Source: Rotaria macrura (Eukaryota; Rotifera; Eurotatoria; Philodinida; Philodinidae). Taken from it: 64,000 bases of DNA. The stretch's first letter is position 1. Each line of letters begins with the position of its first letter. The stretch spans positions 1-64,000 of the forward strand of contig OENT01000276.1 of assembly GCA_900239685.1 (NCBI GenBank). The letters run 5' to 3'. A program made the position numbers and the translations under genes. Under the pieces are notes generated by a model. The model ran no database searches and had not been told where the DNA came from. It saw only the letters and a list, made by a program, of their open reading frames with translations. This document shows, in pieces, positions 47,401 to 59,402 of the stretch.

Positions 47401-48511
47401 TAAGAGATGGTCGACATCAGCCTTAGATCAACCCTGTTCATTCCTGAAAGAATCTGTCAGAAACATGCTTGAATACTTTTTTCAAGAATTGTTCACATTT
47501 AGACAGACTCCTGTAAGGATTCGCTCTTGATCTCACTTAAAAAACTTATAGGAATCAGCAAAAGTATTCCGTTAATTGTGGAAAAAGTTTTAGACAATAT
47601 CTGATCTGAATTTCGATGCAGGATTGTAGTCAACTATTTTTACTACATCAAAGAAGAATACGAGGAGAAATTGTAATTTTAGTTCACTCTTGATATATGA
47701 TAGACCGGAAATCAAATTCATACCCACAGCTTATCACAAGAAAGCTTTTCACTTGGAAAAAAGTTATAAACTTCAAAGATGTCGATTGAAATCGTTGAGA
47801 ATCTGATATAGACATCGTGAAACATTTTCCGTACTCTTCGACGGTTGATCAGTGTGATGATTTAGAAAATTTTCAATTGAATATCAGCCTCTCGCTTGAT
47901 TTGTTATTGATGACTGCAAATACACGTTTAGAGTCAAAATTTATAGTACATAGATCATTTGAAAAGATGTTGGAAACATTCAAGAATGAATCCTATTTAG
48001 TCCTGCCGGAATAGGCTTACTTCAGCAAATGTTTAGTGAATCTATTCTCAAATTCTAACTGCAAACTTTGACATCACAGAATGTCATTGTCTCATTATAA
48101 GATTTTCGAGTTCTTTGAACATTTCTGTAACTTGTTTGTTAGCACGTGAGTTTACTTTTAGGATGCCCAACAAGAGCATCTTGTTTATCCACGAAAATTA
48201 TAAACTCTGTGCATTTGCAATATGCATAAAACAACGATAAATTTCTTGTTTGTTTCAGGATTTGTGGAAAAACCTTTATTTTTACTTTTAAAAAAAGCAG
48301 AATCAATTTTTTCCTATGAAAGGCTTTTTTTCTTGAGATATAATTGATTTTAATCCTATAAAAACATGAATGTGAATGTTACAACAATGATGACAATGTG
48401 CTTGTCTAAAGCCCTGTTCGACAAATCTTAGAATTTCGTAAGAATAGAAAACGAAAAGAAAAAGAACGAATTATTTCATGGTGATTTGTTTCGTTGGTTT
48501 CGCTCTTGTTT
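44472..48511. other. Intergenic region between convergent genes
   Basis: About 4 kb between the 3' ends of EFA6 (plus) and METAP1 (minus). It holds both 3' UTRs and T-rich sequence. Open frames such as 44476-44784, 44902-45177 and 46024-46332 (minus) show no motif or splice structure. I see no gene, RNA gene or clear repeat. Confidence 0.5.
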
Positions 48512-51500
48512 TTAACTAATATAATTTCCATCTAGAAACCATGGTTGACCAGATGAACGTGCTGTTAAAATATCACAGCCTGTATCTGTCACGAGAAACG
48601 TATGTTCAAACTGAGCTGAACGTTGCCCGTCTTCCGTTACAGATGTCCAATTATCATTCCAAAGGACATCGCGCCATGTTCCTGAAATGGAAGCCAATAT
48701 AATGCATGACAACTCTCTCATTTATCTTACCAGCATTTATCATAGGTTCGATGGTAAATGCGTGACCTGGTTTCATAACACCAATGGCTTTATTTTCTAA
48801 AACACGAAATACAAAAGTGAAGTGTTGCTTTTTTTTCCTAATGTATTCCTACTGGCATAATGAGGTATATTTGGAACACAATGGAAAAGTCTAAACAAAT
48901 AGAACAAATAAATAAAAGATAGATAAGATTAATCAATATCAATCTTACCGATGAATTCCATGTCCACAATATGAGCGTACAACTGAACAATTATTTGCCG
49001 TAGCATGCTTTTGAATTTCATTACCAACGTCACGATATTTTGTACCTGGACGAACTGCAATCAAAAACGTTGATCATCTTTTTCGTGCTTTTTTCAAAAC
49101 AAGTGAGACGAAATAATCAATAATTTACTCATTTCCATAGCTTTTTCTAAACATTCGTGGGCAGTACGAACAAGATGGCGTGCTTTTTCATCAACATTAC
49201 CAATAAGAAATGTTTCATTAAGATCACTATGAAACCCGTGTTTATATACACTAATATCAACTGTAAATATTTTGACGAAGAAAATAAAAACAAATTTAAA
49301 TAATACTTTAGTCTGCATTTTGATACACGTACTATTTAGAATATCACCATCTTGTAATGGACGCAAATCAGGTATTCCATGGCAAATAACTTCATTAACG
49401 CTCCTAAAATAAAATCACATCGAAAATGTGCTATCATAGGGCATTAAAAGATAGTTGAAACGAACGTGCAACATGACTTAGGAAATTCATAATAATTAAG
49501 TGGTGATGGATAGCATTCGTTTTCAATGCAACACTAAATTATAGAAGTGCACTTGTATTTGAAAGTAAAAACGTGTGAAGAGAAGAAAAACTTATTGGTT
49601 TTTATATTTACTTCATGAACAATACGATCAATTTCATCTGTTGTCATACCGATTCGAAGTGATCGCGCCGCTTCATCCAAAACAATACGACCAACCTAAA
49701 TTTTCAAATGACCAAATGATAATAATAATCAATTGTAGGGGAAAATCTTTGTTCTCAATAAACGAACTTTGCATGCGTCACGTAATAAATCTTGTTCATC
49801 TTCAGTTAATATTCGTATTGTGCTGCTTGATGATTTTTCTCCTTCTTCCGATTTAGATTTACCGTTTGGATGATCGGCATAATCAGGTCGTGCAATATTA
49901 CTTGGCATTGATCGACGAGCAGTCTATAACAAAAATGAATATCATCATGTATTTTGTTTCACTTCGTAAATGACTCACTTGTGGATATGGTCTTAGCTTT
50001 CCAGTAAAATGATAACCTGGCCACGGATTATAATTTTGTACTATTTCATTAGTTAATGAAGCGTTGTCTAGATCATAAAATCATTTATTAAAATATAATT
50101 GTGTTCGAAAGTATCGCCTAGTCCATTCGGATCTCATTTCCCGACGACATTGAAACTTAGGGAATGAATTGCATGAGCTCATCGATGATATACCTCTCTG
50201 CAGAAGTTATCCTAGACATTATGAAATCAAATAAGTGATTTGACAAAACTAACTAGCACACCCTATCGTCATGGTGAAATAGTCGAGATGCTGAAATCTC
50301 TTTTAATCCAACGACGGGCACGACACTTTCATCTATGAAGTAGTCTATGATATCATGATGGAACATAGATGGATCTTTATTTAGCCCTATGAAAAACCGC
50401 TAGCAATGAATGAGTCTGCGTTTAGACATGTTTCAATCTAATGGCGTAATACATCTTCGAGTGTCAAAATTTAATGGTTGAAAGATTTTCGGAAAACAAT
50501 AAAATTCTGTCGACTTTCTCATAACGATCGATATTGATATTGACTAGCTTGGAAATTCAATCGAAATCCCCATAAATAAAATAGGGTTTGAAAAGTTCTA
50601 GAAATACTCCTAGAAAAAATAACGTTACAACTTCAATATACAATACACAATCGTATATTTCACAATTCATCATCAAAGATTCACGTAGAACTACACACGT
50701 ACGTTTTTAATAACTTATGCTTTTTGTTTTTGTTTTATAATGCTATGCTGTCATCCGAAATGATTTTCTCAGTTAAACTTCGATAAATCAACATCGTAAC
50801 TCCATGTGACATGTTCTTCATTATGTCATTGTTGAAGAATTCCTTGTTCAAAAGATGGTTCCATTTGTTCGACTAACATAGATTTTAGTGTCTCGGCGAT
50901 TTCTCTTCGACGATCAGGTGTATCAGTTCTGTTAACTCAATCGTTTACCTTTAAAACGTCCAAGTTAGAAGCAACAGCCATGATGCAACAGTTCCTCATT
51001 CAAGTTGAATCTACCGAAAATTCTATGATATGAACTTGGTTGAATATAGGCAAAGGACTGCTCTTCTAACAGACGCCAAAAAAGTTCCATCAAAAGGATA
51101 CTAGCCGAATTTCGTGCTAGAGGAAACATAAATTAGCCAGGTATGATAATATTGCATCCTAAGTCAGAAGAATACGGCACAAGAATGCAACTCGAAAGTG
51201 GATGTATAAAATAAAGTCTACACATCCAAATGATCCGATCACCTGTTCCACATTCATTATAGCTTGAGTGACATTCGAGCTGAGAAAACCACTGACTATA
51301 TGAAAGACACATTTCAAAACATTCAATCTTAGTATGAGCTGAGATCTGAGAGACATGCATTTTCTGTTAATAATATACATCAAAATAAAATGATTGACAT
51401 ACTCGTTTGTACATGTATTTTTTTATGTTCTGCCCAATAACGTTTAAAACAATCTTGCGAGCAAAAATATGAACCATCAATAATACCTGTAAAAGTAAAA

Positions 51501-51646
51501 AAGACAAGTTGAAACAAACTAACTTTAAGTTACGGAATCAATTTATATCCTTAACCTAGTTTAACACAATTTGGGCAGCGTAGTTTTGCTTTTTCTCCAC
51601 AGTTCGGTGTAACACATAAATGTTCATCGACAACAGTCGTTGCCAT
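48512..51646 (-). CDS. METAP1: Methionine aminopeptidase 1, 12 exons
   Basis: Removes the initiator Met from nascent cytosolic proteins. Exons, 5' to 3': 51646-51556, 51486-51403, 50067-49979, 49923-49768, 49695-49612, 49533-49466, 49403-49333, 49260-49129, 49054-48949, 48890-48853, 48796-48731, 48681-48512; 384 residues against 386 in human. The N-terminal zinc finger (Cys/His pattern through [17 protein letters not shown] and [18 protein letters not shown]) binds ribosomes in relatives. [16 protein letters not shown] and RPDYADHP follow. The five metal ligands are all present with human spacing: Asp216, Asp227, His290, Glu323 and Glu354; ICHGIP is also intact. The ATG is six bases after an acceptor-like CTGTAG. 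The gene follows SGSM3 on the same strand, 337 bases after its stop. Intron 2 (1,335 bases) holds gene-like debris. Confidence 0.96.
50780..51375 (-). pseudogene. Gene-like debris in METAP1 intron 2
   Basis: The minus strand reads as coding-like sequence broken by stops and at least one frame change: [19 protein letters not shown] (from about 51295), then after a stop [18 protein letters not shown] and [15 protein letters not shown], then in another frame [20 protein letters not shown] and, past a stop, [16 protein letters not shown]. Codon use looks like that of the genes, not of the surrounding intron. I do not recognise the family. It may be a decayed gene copy or transposon protein, or extra exons I failed to join. 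Confidence 0.35.
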
Positions 51647-51983
51647 TTATATCTACAGATATAAAATTAAATCAGTTTATTTATTTTTCTTGTCGGACTA
51701 TTTCATTTCTTCAAAAACGAAAAATAATATTCGTCTGTTGTGAATCAGATTTTCTTTTAGTTTCACAACAGAAACAAACAATAAAAAAATGGCGATTTAG
51801 TTGTTCTATACATATGTCATCCTCTAGAACAAAATGAAAGTATAAAATAACGACGAAAACAAGAACAACAATCGGAAGAAAAATATCTCTTTTTTATTAT
51901 TTCTGATACTATATATTAAAAATAAATGAAACTGAAAATATTCAAATCGAATTAGATGAGCTGATCAAATACAACAACGAAGT
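51647..51983. other. SGSM3-METAP1 spacer
   Basis: 337 bases between two minus-strand genes. It must hold the SGSM3 3' UTR and any METAP1 promoter. A T-rich tract and the acceptor-like ATATCTGTAG ending at 51653 precede METAP1. It is short enough for co-transcription. Confidence 0.5.
51653..51666 (-). promoter_or_regulatory. 3' splice acceptor before the METAP1 start
   Basis: On the minus strand a T-rich tract ends in ATATCTGTAG six bases before the METAP1 ATG. It is a candidate trans-splice or UTR-intron acceptor in the short spacer after SGSM3. Confidence 0.4.
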
Positions 51984-54900
51984 TTAAAGATCCCAGCTAA
52001 ATAGGTGATGCTTAATCAGCATATCACGTACATCGGAAAGAACATCCAATTGTCTATAAGCGATGGGTAACTCAAAATTTTGTTGTAATGTAAACGAAAA
52101 TTGTTGTAAAACTCGGAGATCACATTTTATTTGAACCTGAATTTAAAAGATAAAACAAAAGCACAGTCGTCAAGACACAATATTCTACAACTATTTTTCG
52201 ACGTACCCAACAAGGAGAACGTAAGAATGACCATGGTAAGTACCATCTGTTAATTATATCTGTACATGAACATAAGGTTTCTAACCATAAATGAAGAACT
52301 TGCTCATTAAGACCAACACATATAAATGATCGTAATTTAACATCCATTTGAGCATGAGCTAGATTATGCGTATAATTAATGGAACGTATACAACGACATA
52401 AAAGTTCTTCGGGTGTTAAAATTCGACCATCTTCATCTAAACGGTATGTTTTGCAAAGTATAAGACGAGCATAGACACTGTCGAAATCTTTATTTATTGC
52501 ATGTAATGCGGCTTCTTCAATAAATAGCCATGGATGACAGACACCACCTGGAATAGAAAGCAAAAATAAAAGTTGGAGTTTGTTTTTCATTATCTAAGAA
52601 AACCGGTGAATAGCTAAATTCAGAAAACAACTAGAAATGCAACTAATTTCAACTGCAATTCAGATTATCAGTTTTTTATAAATTCTGCTCAAATCATGTG
52701 TATTGAGAAAAGAAAAATAATTTCAAAACAAAATATTGAAGGTCATAGTTAGATTTATAGGATTTCAGTAAGCTTCTAGCGAAGGAGACAAGAGCATAGG
52801 CTGTCTATTTGTTGACTATTTTCGTAGACACCAAGTCACGTTAGATGTCATTTTCTTCCGATACCACGATGGATGCTTCTTGAAGAATGGTACAGGCGTA
52901 CTGGGACACGCCGGCTGCAATCGTACCTCTCTTACGCTAGTAATAAATTGAAACTGTATAAGTCATGCTTGGGGAAATGAATGTGTTCCATGCAACTGCC
53001 ACAGGAGTATTTATCCATCATGGAATTTCGTTTCCCCTTTCTCTGATCATTCATTGTCAGACTTTAATTATAAGAACTTGTCCATCAAAGACTTCACATC
53101 CGCCACCAATCCTCAAGGAAAATCAACAATTCTGATCACACTCAGTTGAAAGTGAGTAAAAATTCTAAATGTCGAGACTCATAGTTTGAGAGCTATCGGT
53201 TCGTGTTTTCCTCCATAGGAAATCGCAGAAGTTTCAATCAGTTGAGATGAAACTCTAATGATTTCCATTACTACCAATCACAGTTGTTGATCAATAGAAA
53301 TTCACTGTTTTTTCTCGTCGATAGGTTTGGATATTTCTTCTTTTAATTTCTATCAATACTAGAATCCTGAGTTGTTTCAAATTTTAGAACTCGAACTTGA
53401 CCTGAAACTCAGATTTAATTTTTATTCTGAAATGTTCAAATTTTGCGGGCATGGCTTCTCGATAAAAACTCAACTTGTCACGAAGGCACAGTAAAATGTG
53501 ACTGTAGGATGTCCGTTGTTATGGCTTAAATCCTTAGTAAGAAAATATAGTAAAATATCAGATGCCTCTATGAAAAGTTCTCCAAAATCTGAGCCGCTGT
53601 CACATGATTCAACAGTGATAATCCTACTTTAAAGTTCAATTATTGTTGGAATTTATTTTCTTGGAAGAGAACGCAATTGAATGAGATATCCCAGTGAAAC
53701 ATTTCGCCTGATATTAATCGAATTATTGTGCAACAAAATCAAAATTAAAATCGATTGATGATTTTGATTATCTTTGATCATGACGTATCCATTATTTGAT
53801 ATTATTGATTAACCAGTATGAAGGTTTCAGATTAAACGTGATTATTTTGCAGTAAAATGAAGATTTTAAATCGATTAATAATGTTGATTTTACTGCAAAA
53901 TAATCACGTTTAATCAGAAAATTTCATACTGGTTAAGTAACACTATCAAATCATGGATACGTCATGACCGACGATAATCAAAATTATCAATCAATTTTAA
54001 TTTTGATTTTGTCGCACCAAAATCCGATTAAAAGGAACCAAAATTTTTCACTGGGATATATTTTCTAATTGTGTTACAGCGTGTGTCTACTATAGAAAGA
54101 AAGTACTTTAAGAGATAGAACAACAATAGTTACTAATTAGTATTTGAATCAGTATCATACAGAGTTAAACATTAAGCTTACAATATAAAAGAAGAAGAAT
54201 CTTCTGTCACCATGTTCGTAAATTAGTTTCTATCATTTCGAAGAAGATAAAATGACGTACGTTTGACAGAATTCTAGAAAGCATCCTGCTCAATTTACAG
54301 ATCATCTAAGCCAATAGCTTGTTGTAAGATTAATTTTACGTTGATCGTAAGAATCCAAGTACAGAACACCAGATTACACTGAGCAAAAAGAATCCATCAG
54401 TTTTCTCGCAACCGAACCCCAAGTCCGAGAGTTCGGATCGGGTTCGTGTTCTAGTACTCTAATCGAAACCAATGCCTAAGGGTGAGTCTAACTATTTACT
54501 CGTCTTCAAGGGAATATCAAACTATCGAATAATTGACAATTGTTCCCTATAGAATTCTATTTTTAACAATCCTACCGAGTACAGTTGATGTTTTTCTTAA
54601 TCCATGTTCAAAAATGACTTTAATACACGTAGCTAATTTTCCTCTAACAAGATCTGAAATATAGTCATTAACATTATCATCACCAGCTAATGAATATAAT
54701 TTAGATCTTTCATCAACCAATTGTACGAATTTTGCTGGAAACCATCCATGTTTTCCGTTTAATTCTCCGATCCAACAATCATCATCGTTCATAGATAGAA
54801 TTTTTAAAATATCATTACGTTTAAAAGTTAATTCATTTGGATCTTGACTGGAGAAATCTAGTAGAGCTTTAGCACGTTTATATTTCTGTAATGATATATT

Positions 54901-57739
54901 AGCATAATACTCATGATCTTTAACATGTGATTCAATTGAATAATCGACATCGAGATTAATATTCTGTTCCGCATAACTATTAGGATCGTTATCTTTAAAA
55001 TTTTTTGCTATTTTAAGTATAGCTTCACGTAAATTAACAAGTATTTCTGTTTGTATTATATTTCGTTCAACAAGTGCTTGAGAATTATTTTTTGAATTTG
55101 ACGATTTTAATCTTTGAGTAGGACGCCTTTGCAAAATATGTTTGGGCAAATTTAATAATGGCATATTAGGATTGATTGTAAAACCTTCTTGAGACATTAA
55201 TTGCGCTAAATATTTCTTCCTATGAGATTCAATCATTGTCGATGTAATACTAAATAGTTTCGGCAATTCTTCAAATAGTTCGAAATTTTTTTCATATTCG
55301 TCTTCAAATAATTGTGGTAATTCACATAGAAAATTAAATATCTGTGTACTATTTGTAAATTCGATCAATTTCTTTTCATACTGTTTTAACATGATTAAAC
55401 CGATTTGAAATAATATTATTGAACCATAAAGAAAAAAATAATCCCACAAATGATAGAGTATTTTAACATGAAATACATTTGAGTATAGAGTTAAAAACCA
55501 TTGAAAACATGTCAATGTTAAATCAATATCGAATTCTTTTAGTAAATTATGAATAGTTGGCAAATACTGTTCGATTAAACAACGAAATATACGAATGTCA
55601 ACTTGTACGCCATACAATGATACGGAATAATATTGACCTGGTAGACGATCTTCTACTATCGAACACATCATCCAAAATGCATCTTCTTCTTCGAATAGTA
55701 ACAAAATAGAAGCACATATAATGCCCATGCCCTGACACAGAAATATATATACATATTAAATAAATGAACTTTATCAAAAGGAAAAATAAGCCTATCCTGA
55801 ATAACTACTATCTATTGATGAGAAATTTCCTCATCATTAGGCAGTCAACTTATATCCAAAGATTACTCTTCAGAATATTTAAAATAACGATTCCATTCGA
55901 TGTGCATATAATGCAAACATCTTGAGCAAAATGTAGCATCTACAAATATTTTCTATATGATCAGACAAATAACTTTCTTTTCTTTATCACAAACTTGAAA
56001 ATGATCGTATGATTCATTTTCATCGTTATCGTGATAGTTCAAAGATTGATCTGTAGATTCACTGGCAAAACTTTTCGGCTAGAATCGGTATTCGGCGGGC
56101 TCTACCCAAAGGTTCTTCTAAGATCGATATTATTCTTTATGCTAGTGCGTCTAATTCGTAGGACTAAATGAAACATGAGAATGAGAGAAACAATTGTTGT
56201 AGATGATCTTATTGTGCTTTGAGTGACAAAGTAGAAATTTCCTTCTAGGATCATTTGTATTTATTGATAGATCGAGAAACAAAGAACTGAATGATTCATG
56301 GAGAATACTTCATCTAACTTTTGAAAGAATAGGACTGTTTTTTTCAGATGGTATGTTAATTTTGGTATGTACTATACGATGATACTCTCAAAGATAGATC
56401 CGCTCGTCGAGATGGAATTTAAATCGTCTTGGTGAAAGAAAACATTGAAATAAACTATTAAGTTCGTTGGTTTTATTTTTATTCATTGTATATGTATATA
56501 TATTTACTATGTTTCAATAGTACGTAGTCCAGACTATCATAAGCATTTAATTAGGTTAGTCAAGATTTAGTTTTATTCTTTTCATATGTGCAAGAAACAA
56601 TCTATTTGAGATGAGTTTATCTAGCATATTTACTCTAAGGAGATATCTCGTAAATACGAGGGTGTATTGATTTTCGATCATGATCGTTAACATATTCTCA
56701 GACATTCTTCTGATAAAGACGAATAACTAAAATGTTGAATATCAAGAGGTGAAAAAACGAAGTATTTCTCGTGATACGTAACAAAGTCTCTATACTTCTA
56801 CAAAATCTATTGAATCAATAGACTTTCTTCAGTGCCAATCCGAAGTTGATGAATGGCTCACTTAGCTTAAATGATCATGACAAGAAAGACTTTTGAACGT
56901 TGACTTACTTGACAGTAGCCAATATCTAAAACATAATAAATAATAAACTGTAAAATTTAATTGATGCTTTAATTTTAACCTGGAAACAGCCAAGCAATAG
57001 CCCTTAGAATTCTTCTTAATCTTGATATTCCTGATGCATTATTGGAGATGAAACATGCATTGGTTGGCAACGTTCTTAGGAGATCTTTTTCGATTTGTTT
57101 TGAGTAAAGTTGAGCATCGTTATTGCACTGTTTAAGCATATCTGTATAGGATATTTTTGCTTGATATTTCTTTTTCAACGATCCACTAAGACACATCCAC
57201 ATTTGTGTGCGTAATGACGATGGTATACCAAATGATTGTTCTAGTAATGTTTGAATCTTAGAATCTCGTCGAAATTTATCGGGATCGATTTTATCGGCGA
57301 GTTCTTGATCTTGTAAAGGTAAGTGAACAACATCAATGTTATATTTTGAATCGAGATGTGTCAACCATTTTAATTTATTTGTTTCATTTTCGACAATAGA
57401 TACGATTTCATATTGTTGTTCATTTTCATTAATATCGATACGAAAACCGTATTCATCATGGATTATTTGTTCATCATTATCATTTAATAAAAATTCAGGT
57501 GATGGCACAAGAGAATTAACGAGTGCAGAAAACGGTTTACCGATAGTAAAACATGCAGGACTTTTATTGTGTTTATTAGTTTTTTGATTTTGCTCATTTG
57601 TATTTGTTTGTATTGATGGATATTGTGAAGAATATGCTAGATCATCTTTTTCACGATAATGTGAAAACACATGATCAGATGTTGATGATAACAAAGACAA
57701 TTTATCATCACTAGCAAAAGAATCTAACATAATTGGCAT
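51984..57739 (-). CDS. SGSM3: SGSM3-like RabGAP with TBC, SH3 and RUN domains
   Basis: A GTPase-activating protein for small G proteins of the Rab/Rap type. Exons, 5' to 3': 57739-56980, 56925-56909 (17 bases), 55731-54576, 52547-52207, 52136-51984; 808 residues against about 750 in human. The TBC domain (about 165-390) has the arginine finger in [15 protein letters not shown] (Arg222) and the glutamine finger in GYCQG (Gln259), then [20 protein letters not shown]. The SH3 domain (about 545-605) reads [17 protein letters not shown] to [17 protein letters not shown]. The RUN domain (about 615-790) has [53 protein letters not shown] and WSFLRSP. The end, [12 protein letters not shown], is nearly identical to the human end. 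The N-terminal 150 residues are longer and more disordered than in human. Intron 3 (2,028 bases) carries a foldback transposon. Confidence 0.95.
53689..54056. mobile_element. Foldback MITE with TA flanks, Tc1/mariner-like
   Basis: A 368-base palindromic element in an SGSM3 intron. It begins TCCCAGTGAAA and ends TTTCACTGGGA, with TA on both sides (53687-53688 and 54057-54058). Long internal arms match inverted, for example AATCAAAATTAAAAT, CATGACGTATCCAT and ATTAAACGTGATTATTTTGC each recur as reverse complements on the other side, with a loop of about 20-40 bases. There is no coding capacity. The TA duplication and CAGT-containing ends suggest a non-autonomous Tc1/mariner-type element; the flanks also allow a longer ATAT match, so the class is inference. 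Confidence 0.75.
56909..56925 (-). other. 17-base microexon of SGSM3
   Basis: Flanked by a TTATGTTTTAG acceptor and a GTAAGT donor on the minus strand, these 17 bases supply the end of one codon plus Ile-Gly-Tyr-Cys-Gln. They restore the frame between the exon ending at 56980 and the one starting at 55731 and rebuild the TBC glutamine-finger motif. Without it the frame breaks and the motif is missing. Confidence 0.85.
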
Positions 57740-58734
57740 TTGAAAGCGAAAATACTGGAAGAAATTTCATGAGATATTCTACACGTTAGCTTACTGATTG
57801 TGTGTATGCATTAATACATGAAGGCTGGCAATCATTGGCTCGACTAATGATAAACTACATAGATATTGATTGCTTGCATTCTACTGACATCTCTAGATTC
57901 TATAAATCTCTGAAATTCTACAAGAAATAAAGAACAGTCAACACACTGACACTCATCTGATGAAATTTCTAATAAAAAATCATTTCTTAATAAACAATCG
58001 CATAATTTTCAATCTGAGAATTTTCAATTAATAAAAAATTGTTGCTATTGATTGGAATAATATGTTTAATTCAATCGCAATCCTATCTACACCGAAATGG
58101 ACATTTATTTTCAGTAACAGTTGAGTCGACGAAAACAATATCATAAAAAATCAGCGATGTAAATTCATCGATTGTTCTAATTCATCAATATATTACATTA
58201 TATTCGATTAAATTGATTTCAATCCTGGTTTTTATCTTTGTCGTTATTTTATCGGAATAAAATAATATATTCCCTATCAGCATATCTTGAAGTATATTTC
58301 AGAGTAAAAAGTGTCGTGGCAAAAAAAATATCGACGAAAATGTTCTTGAAAATTGTTCTATTGCTTGAAATTCAATTGAAAATATATGCCATCAAAGTGC
58401 TCAGAACTTTATCACATCCTTGTATTTTCAACGTCACCACACACAATTCTTCTTCCCCAAATATCTTTTTTACGAGTGACCGATTGATTATCAAGAGCGT
58501 CTGCCACATTCAAATGTTTTCCCAATTTTGTTATTCAATGACTTGAACATCTGACAAAGCTCTAGAATGAGACGGATCCAAAATGTTAACATTTGAATTT
58601 ACGCCAAGGATCGAATCAATACAGCAAATTCTTATTATCACCATAAATACCTTTTCCTTTATCGAATGTGAACTAAGCTTTGATTCAAGGCTTAAGCAAG
58701 ATTTATCTTTCTGAAAGATTCACTGAATTCTAGA
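57740..58734. other. Region upstream of SGSM3
   Basis: About 1 kb between the divergent SGSM3 gene and the small plus-strand gene. It should contain the SGSM3 promoter. An acceptor (TTTCTTCCAG, minus strand) lies 15 bases before the SGSM3 ATG. The open frame at 58238-58546 has no clear coding signature. Confidence 0.45.
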
Positions 58735-59112
58735 ATGAGTTTTCTTAGAAAAAAATGTATGTGTTTTTCCAAAGTATCGTTCCTGATTTTCGTCGTCATG
58801 AATTTATTTTCATCAATCATTTATTGTTTTACAATATGCCCACTAATCGATGAGAAAAGTCGTTCAAGATTAATTATTTTACCTGTCGAACATAGTGTCA
58901 CATGCATCTATTTTGTTGGCCGCCATTTTTCATTACAAAATAATTCTTTGAATATTTTTCAACGACAAACTTATCGATTAACAAATGAAAAAAGATATCA
59001 AGGAATCAATTTAAATGAACACATGAATCCTTCTTTTCTTCATTGCACATATATTTTAATAAGTAAAATTTTCGTACGACAAAAACCACAAGAGAAAAAA
59101 AAGCATTCATAA
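58735..59112 (+). CDS. Small predicted secreted protein, unrecognised
   Basis: A single-exon frame of 125 codons whose codon choice (CGA, TTA, ACA, TCA) resembles the real genes nearby. Residues 11-30 form a hydrophobic segment (SKVSFLIFVVMNLFSSIIYC) after a basic start, like a signal peptide or signal anchor. The rest has a few cysteines, is basic, and ends in a Lys/Gln/Glu-rich tail. No family is recognised. An acceptor-like TTCTAG ends one base before the ATG, the pattern seen at most genes in this window, which supports the start. It converges on SEC61G with about 20 bases between the stops. A chance frame is not excluded. Confidence 0.5.
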   Translation: MSFLRKKCMCFSKVSFLIFVVMNLFSSIIYCFTICPLIDEKSRSRLIILPVEHSVTCIYFVGRHFSLQNNSLNIFQRQTYRLTNEKRYQGINLNEHMNPSFLHCTYILISKIFVRQKPQEKKKHS

Positions 59113-59132
59113 CGAATTTCTCATTTCAATTT

Positions 59133-59402
<270 letters not shown>

